Below, in pieces: positions 62,706 to 64,000 of a stretch of DNA of 64,000 nucleotides. A model generated the notes under the pieces. The model saw only the letters and a list, made by a program, of their open reading frames with translations. It did no database searches and was not told the DNA's origin. How positions within the stretch are numbered: position 1 is the first letter of the stretch; every line of letters begins with the position of its first letter. A program made the position numbers and the translations under genes. The stretch comes from Candidatus Phocaeicola excrementigallinarum. GTDB lineage: Bacteria > Bacteroidota > Bacteroidia > Bacteroidales > Bacteroidaceae. The stretch covers positions 1 to 64,000 of the forward strand of contig DWVR01000025.1 of the NCBI GenBank assembly GCA_019120125.1, written 5' to 3'.

Positions 62706-64000
62706 TCAAGATTTTACCGCTGATACCAGTTCGTCTACAGTCACCAATGCCTGCTCACCCGTAGTCATGTTCTTCAAAGTGACCTTTCCTTCGTTCATTT
62801 CGGTCTGACCCACAATGGCGACAAAAGGAACAGCCTTATTGTTGGCATAACTCATCTGCTTCTTCATCTTTGCGCTGTCGGGATAGATTTCCGCACGGAT
62901 GCCCGCCTCACGTACCTTGGCCAATATCGGCAACACATAGGCGGCCTCGGCTTCTCCGAAATTGACAAAGAGCAACCGGGTAGCATCGGCAGATTCTTTC
63001 GGATAAAGGTCGAGCTGGTTCAGCACGTCATAAATACGGTCTGCACCGAACGAGATGCCTACCCCCGACATGCCATCCATACCGAACACGCCTGTCAGAT
63101 TGTCATAGCGTCCGCCACCGCTGATGCTTCCGATCTGCACGTCAAGGGCTTTCACCTCAAAGATGGCACCGGTATAGTAGTTCAAACCACGGGCCAGCGT
63201 CAGATCAAGCTCCACTTCTGATTTCACTCCCAAGGCAGCTACCTTGCTCAGTATAAACTCACTTTCCTCCACACCTTTCAATCCGGTCTCACTGGCCGCA
63301 AGCACATTCTTGAGTGTCTGAAGCTTCTCCCCGTTCGATCCGTCCAGCCGGATAATAGGCTGCAGTCTGTCTATCGCTTCCTGCGAGATGCCTTTTGAGG
63401 CCAGTTCCGCATTCACATTGTCAAGGCCGATCTTGTCGAGTTTGTCGATAGCCACCGTAATGTCCACAATCTTGTCAGCCTCACCGATGATTTCCGCAAT
63501 ACCTGTCAGGATTTTCCGGTTGTTCACCTTGATGGACACACGGATACCGAAACGGTTGAACACCGTATCCAGCATCTGTACCAGTTCCACCTCATTCAAC
63601 AACGAGTCACTACCCACCACGTCGGCATCACACTGATAGAACTCACGGTAACGTCCCTTCTGCGGACGGTCGGCACGCCATACCGGCTGAATCTGGAAAC
63701 GCTTGAACGGGAAAGTAATCTCATCGCGGTGCATCACCACATAACGGGCAAAAGGTACCGTCAAATCGTAGCGCAAACCTTTTTCACAGAACTTGCCTGC
63801 CAGCTTGGCCGCGTTCCGGCTCAACAGCTCCTCATCAGTCAGACCCGAAAAATAGTCACCTGAGTTCTGAATCTTGAACAGCAGCTTGTCACCTTCCTCG
63901 CCATATTTTCCCATCAATGTGGAAAGGTTCTCCATCGCCGGAGTCTCAATCTGCTGGAATCCATACAGATAAAACACTTCACGAATCGTGTTGAATATAT
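62706..64000 (-). CDS. hisS: Histidyl-tRNA synthetase, 5' end outside the window
   Basis: The frame is open to the window edge, so the N-terminus is missing. Class II motif 2 is seen in [16 protein letters not shown], the histidine-specific GGGRYDNL and motif 3 [11 protein letters not shown] follow, and the C-terminal anticodon-binding domain covers the last 100 residues. It charges tRNA-His. An internal Met at 63977 is not the start because IFNTIREV precedes it in frame, as in full-length enzymes. Confidence 0.96.
   Translation of the reverse strand, partial: IFNTIREVFYLYGFQQIETPAMENLSTLMGKYGEEGDKLLFKIQNSGDYFSGLTDEELLSRNAAKLAGKFCEKGLRYDLTVPFARYVVMHRDEITFPFKRFQIQPVWRADRPQKGRYREFYQCDADVVGSDSLLNEVELVQMLDTVFNRFGIRVSIKVNNRKILTGIAEIIGEADKIVDITVAIDKLDKIGLDNVNAELASKGISQEAIDRLQPIIRLDGSNGEKLQTLKNVLAASETGLKGVEESEFILSKVAALGVKSEVELDLTLARGLNYYTGAIFEVKALDVQIGSISGGGRYDNLTGVFGMDGMSGVGISFGADRIYDVLNQLDLYPKESADATRLLFVNFGEAEAAYVLPILAKVREAGIRAEIYPDSAKMKKQMSYANNKAVPFVAIVGQTEMNEGKVTLKNMTTGEQALVTVDELVSAVKS

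Overview
The window comes from a member of the Bacteroidales, most likely a gut Bacteroides/Phocaeicola-type bacterium. The evidence is a SusC/SusD outer-membrane pair, many Bacteroidetes-type promoters (TTTG at -33, TAnnTTTG at -7), almost no Shine-Dalgarno leaders, a Bacteroides-style sialic-acid cluster and the succinate-to-propionate genes. I see no rRNA, tRNA, CRISPR array or complete insertion sequence. The window starts in the last codons of a gene that may be a transposase and ends inside hisS.

Layout. 0.3-5.1 kb: an AspT/YidE-type transporter, a UPF1-like helicase and an EamA exporter. 5.3-13.0 kb: a complete sialic-acid use cluster with a ROK regulator (minus strand) and, divergently, a kelch mutarotase, N-acetylneuraminate lyase, AGE-type 2-epimerase, MFS transporter and secreted GH33 sialidase. 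Together they free, import and convert sialic acid to GlcNAc. 13.2-15.0 kb: an ABC-type ATPase and a DUF4435 (TOPRIM-like) protein, a pairing like that of the PARIS defence system. 15.2-20.5 kb: an unknown secreted basic protein, and opposite it a minus-strand operon (antiporter, tcdA, lolD, cvfB). 20.8-22.9 kb: asd and a secreted phosphoesterase. 23.2-27.8 kb: mutA and mutB, separated by a GxxExxY gene bracketed by inverted repeats. 27.9-32.0 kb: a GH29 fucosidase, metF and an unknown secreted protein. 32.3-37.6 kb: an orphan SusD/SusC pair. 38-42.5 kb: truA, a DUF5715 lipoprotein, a YeiH-type exporter, an AraC regulator and a DUF308 membrane protein.

42.6-52.0 kb: a minus-strand run of seven genes that look like one iron and periplasmic redox module: porin, imelysin lipoprotein, di-heme oxidoreductase, second porin, cytochrome c lipoprotein, Rid-like protein and a ResB-CcsA fusion that could load haem onto the cytochromes. 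52.3-56.9 kb: the sodium-pumping methylmalonyl-CoA decarboxylase operon with methylmalonyl-CoA epimerase. With mutAB this gives succinyl-CoA to propionyl-CoA. 57.3-62.6 kb: a FemX-like GNAT protein, then a plus-strand run (nitroreductase, small membrane protein, DUF2520 protein, KdsC-like phosphatase, Maf, RmuC). hisS closes the window.

The strongest unexplained structure lies between the genes. Three separate intergenic loci (2.15, 37.88 and 57.19 kb) each hold exactly four copies of an 18-bp imperfect palindrome at an exact 22-bp period with 4-bp linkers. All three lie 3' of a minus-strand gene and end in a T-tract on that strand. Several other families of inverted-repeat elements are scattered through the window, and one of them brackets the gene that splits mutA from mutB.
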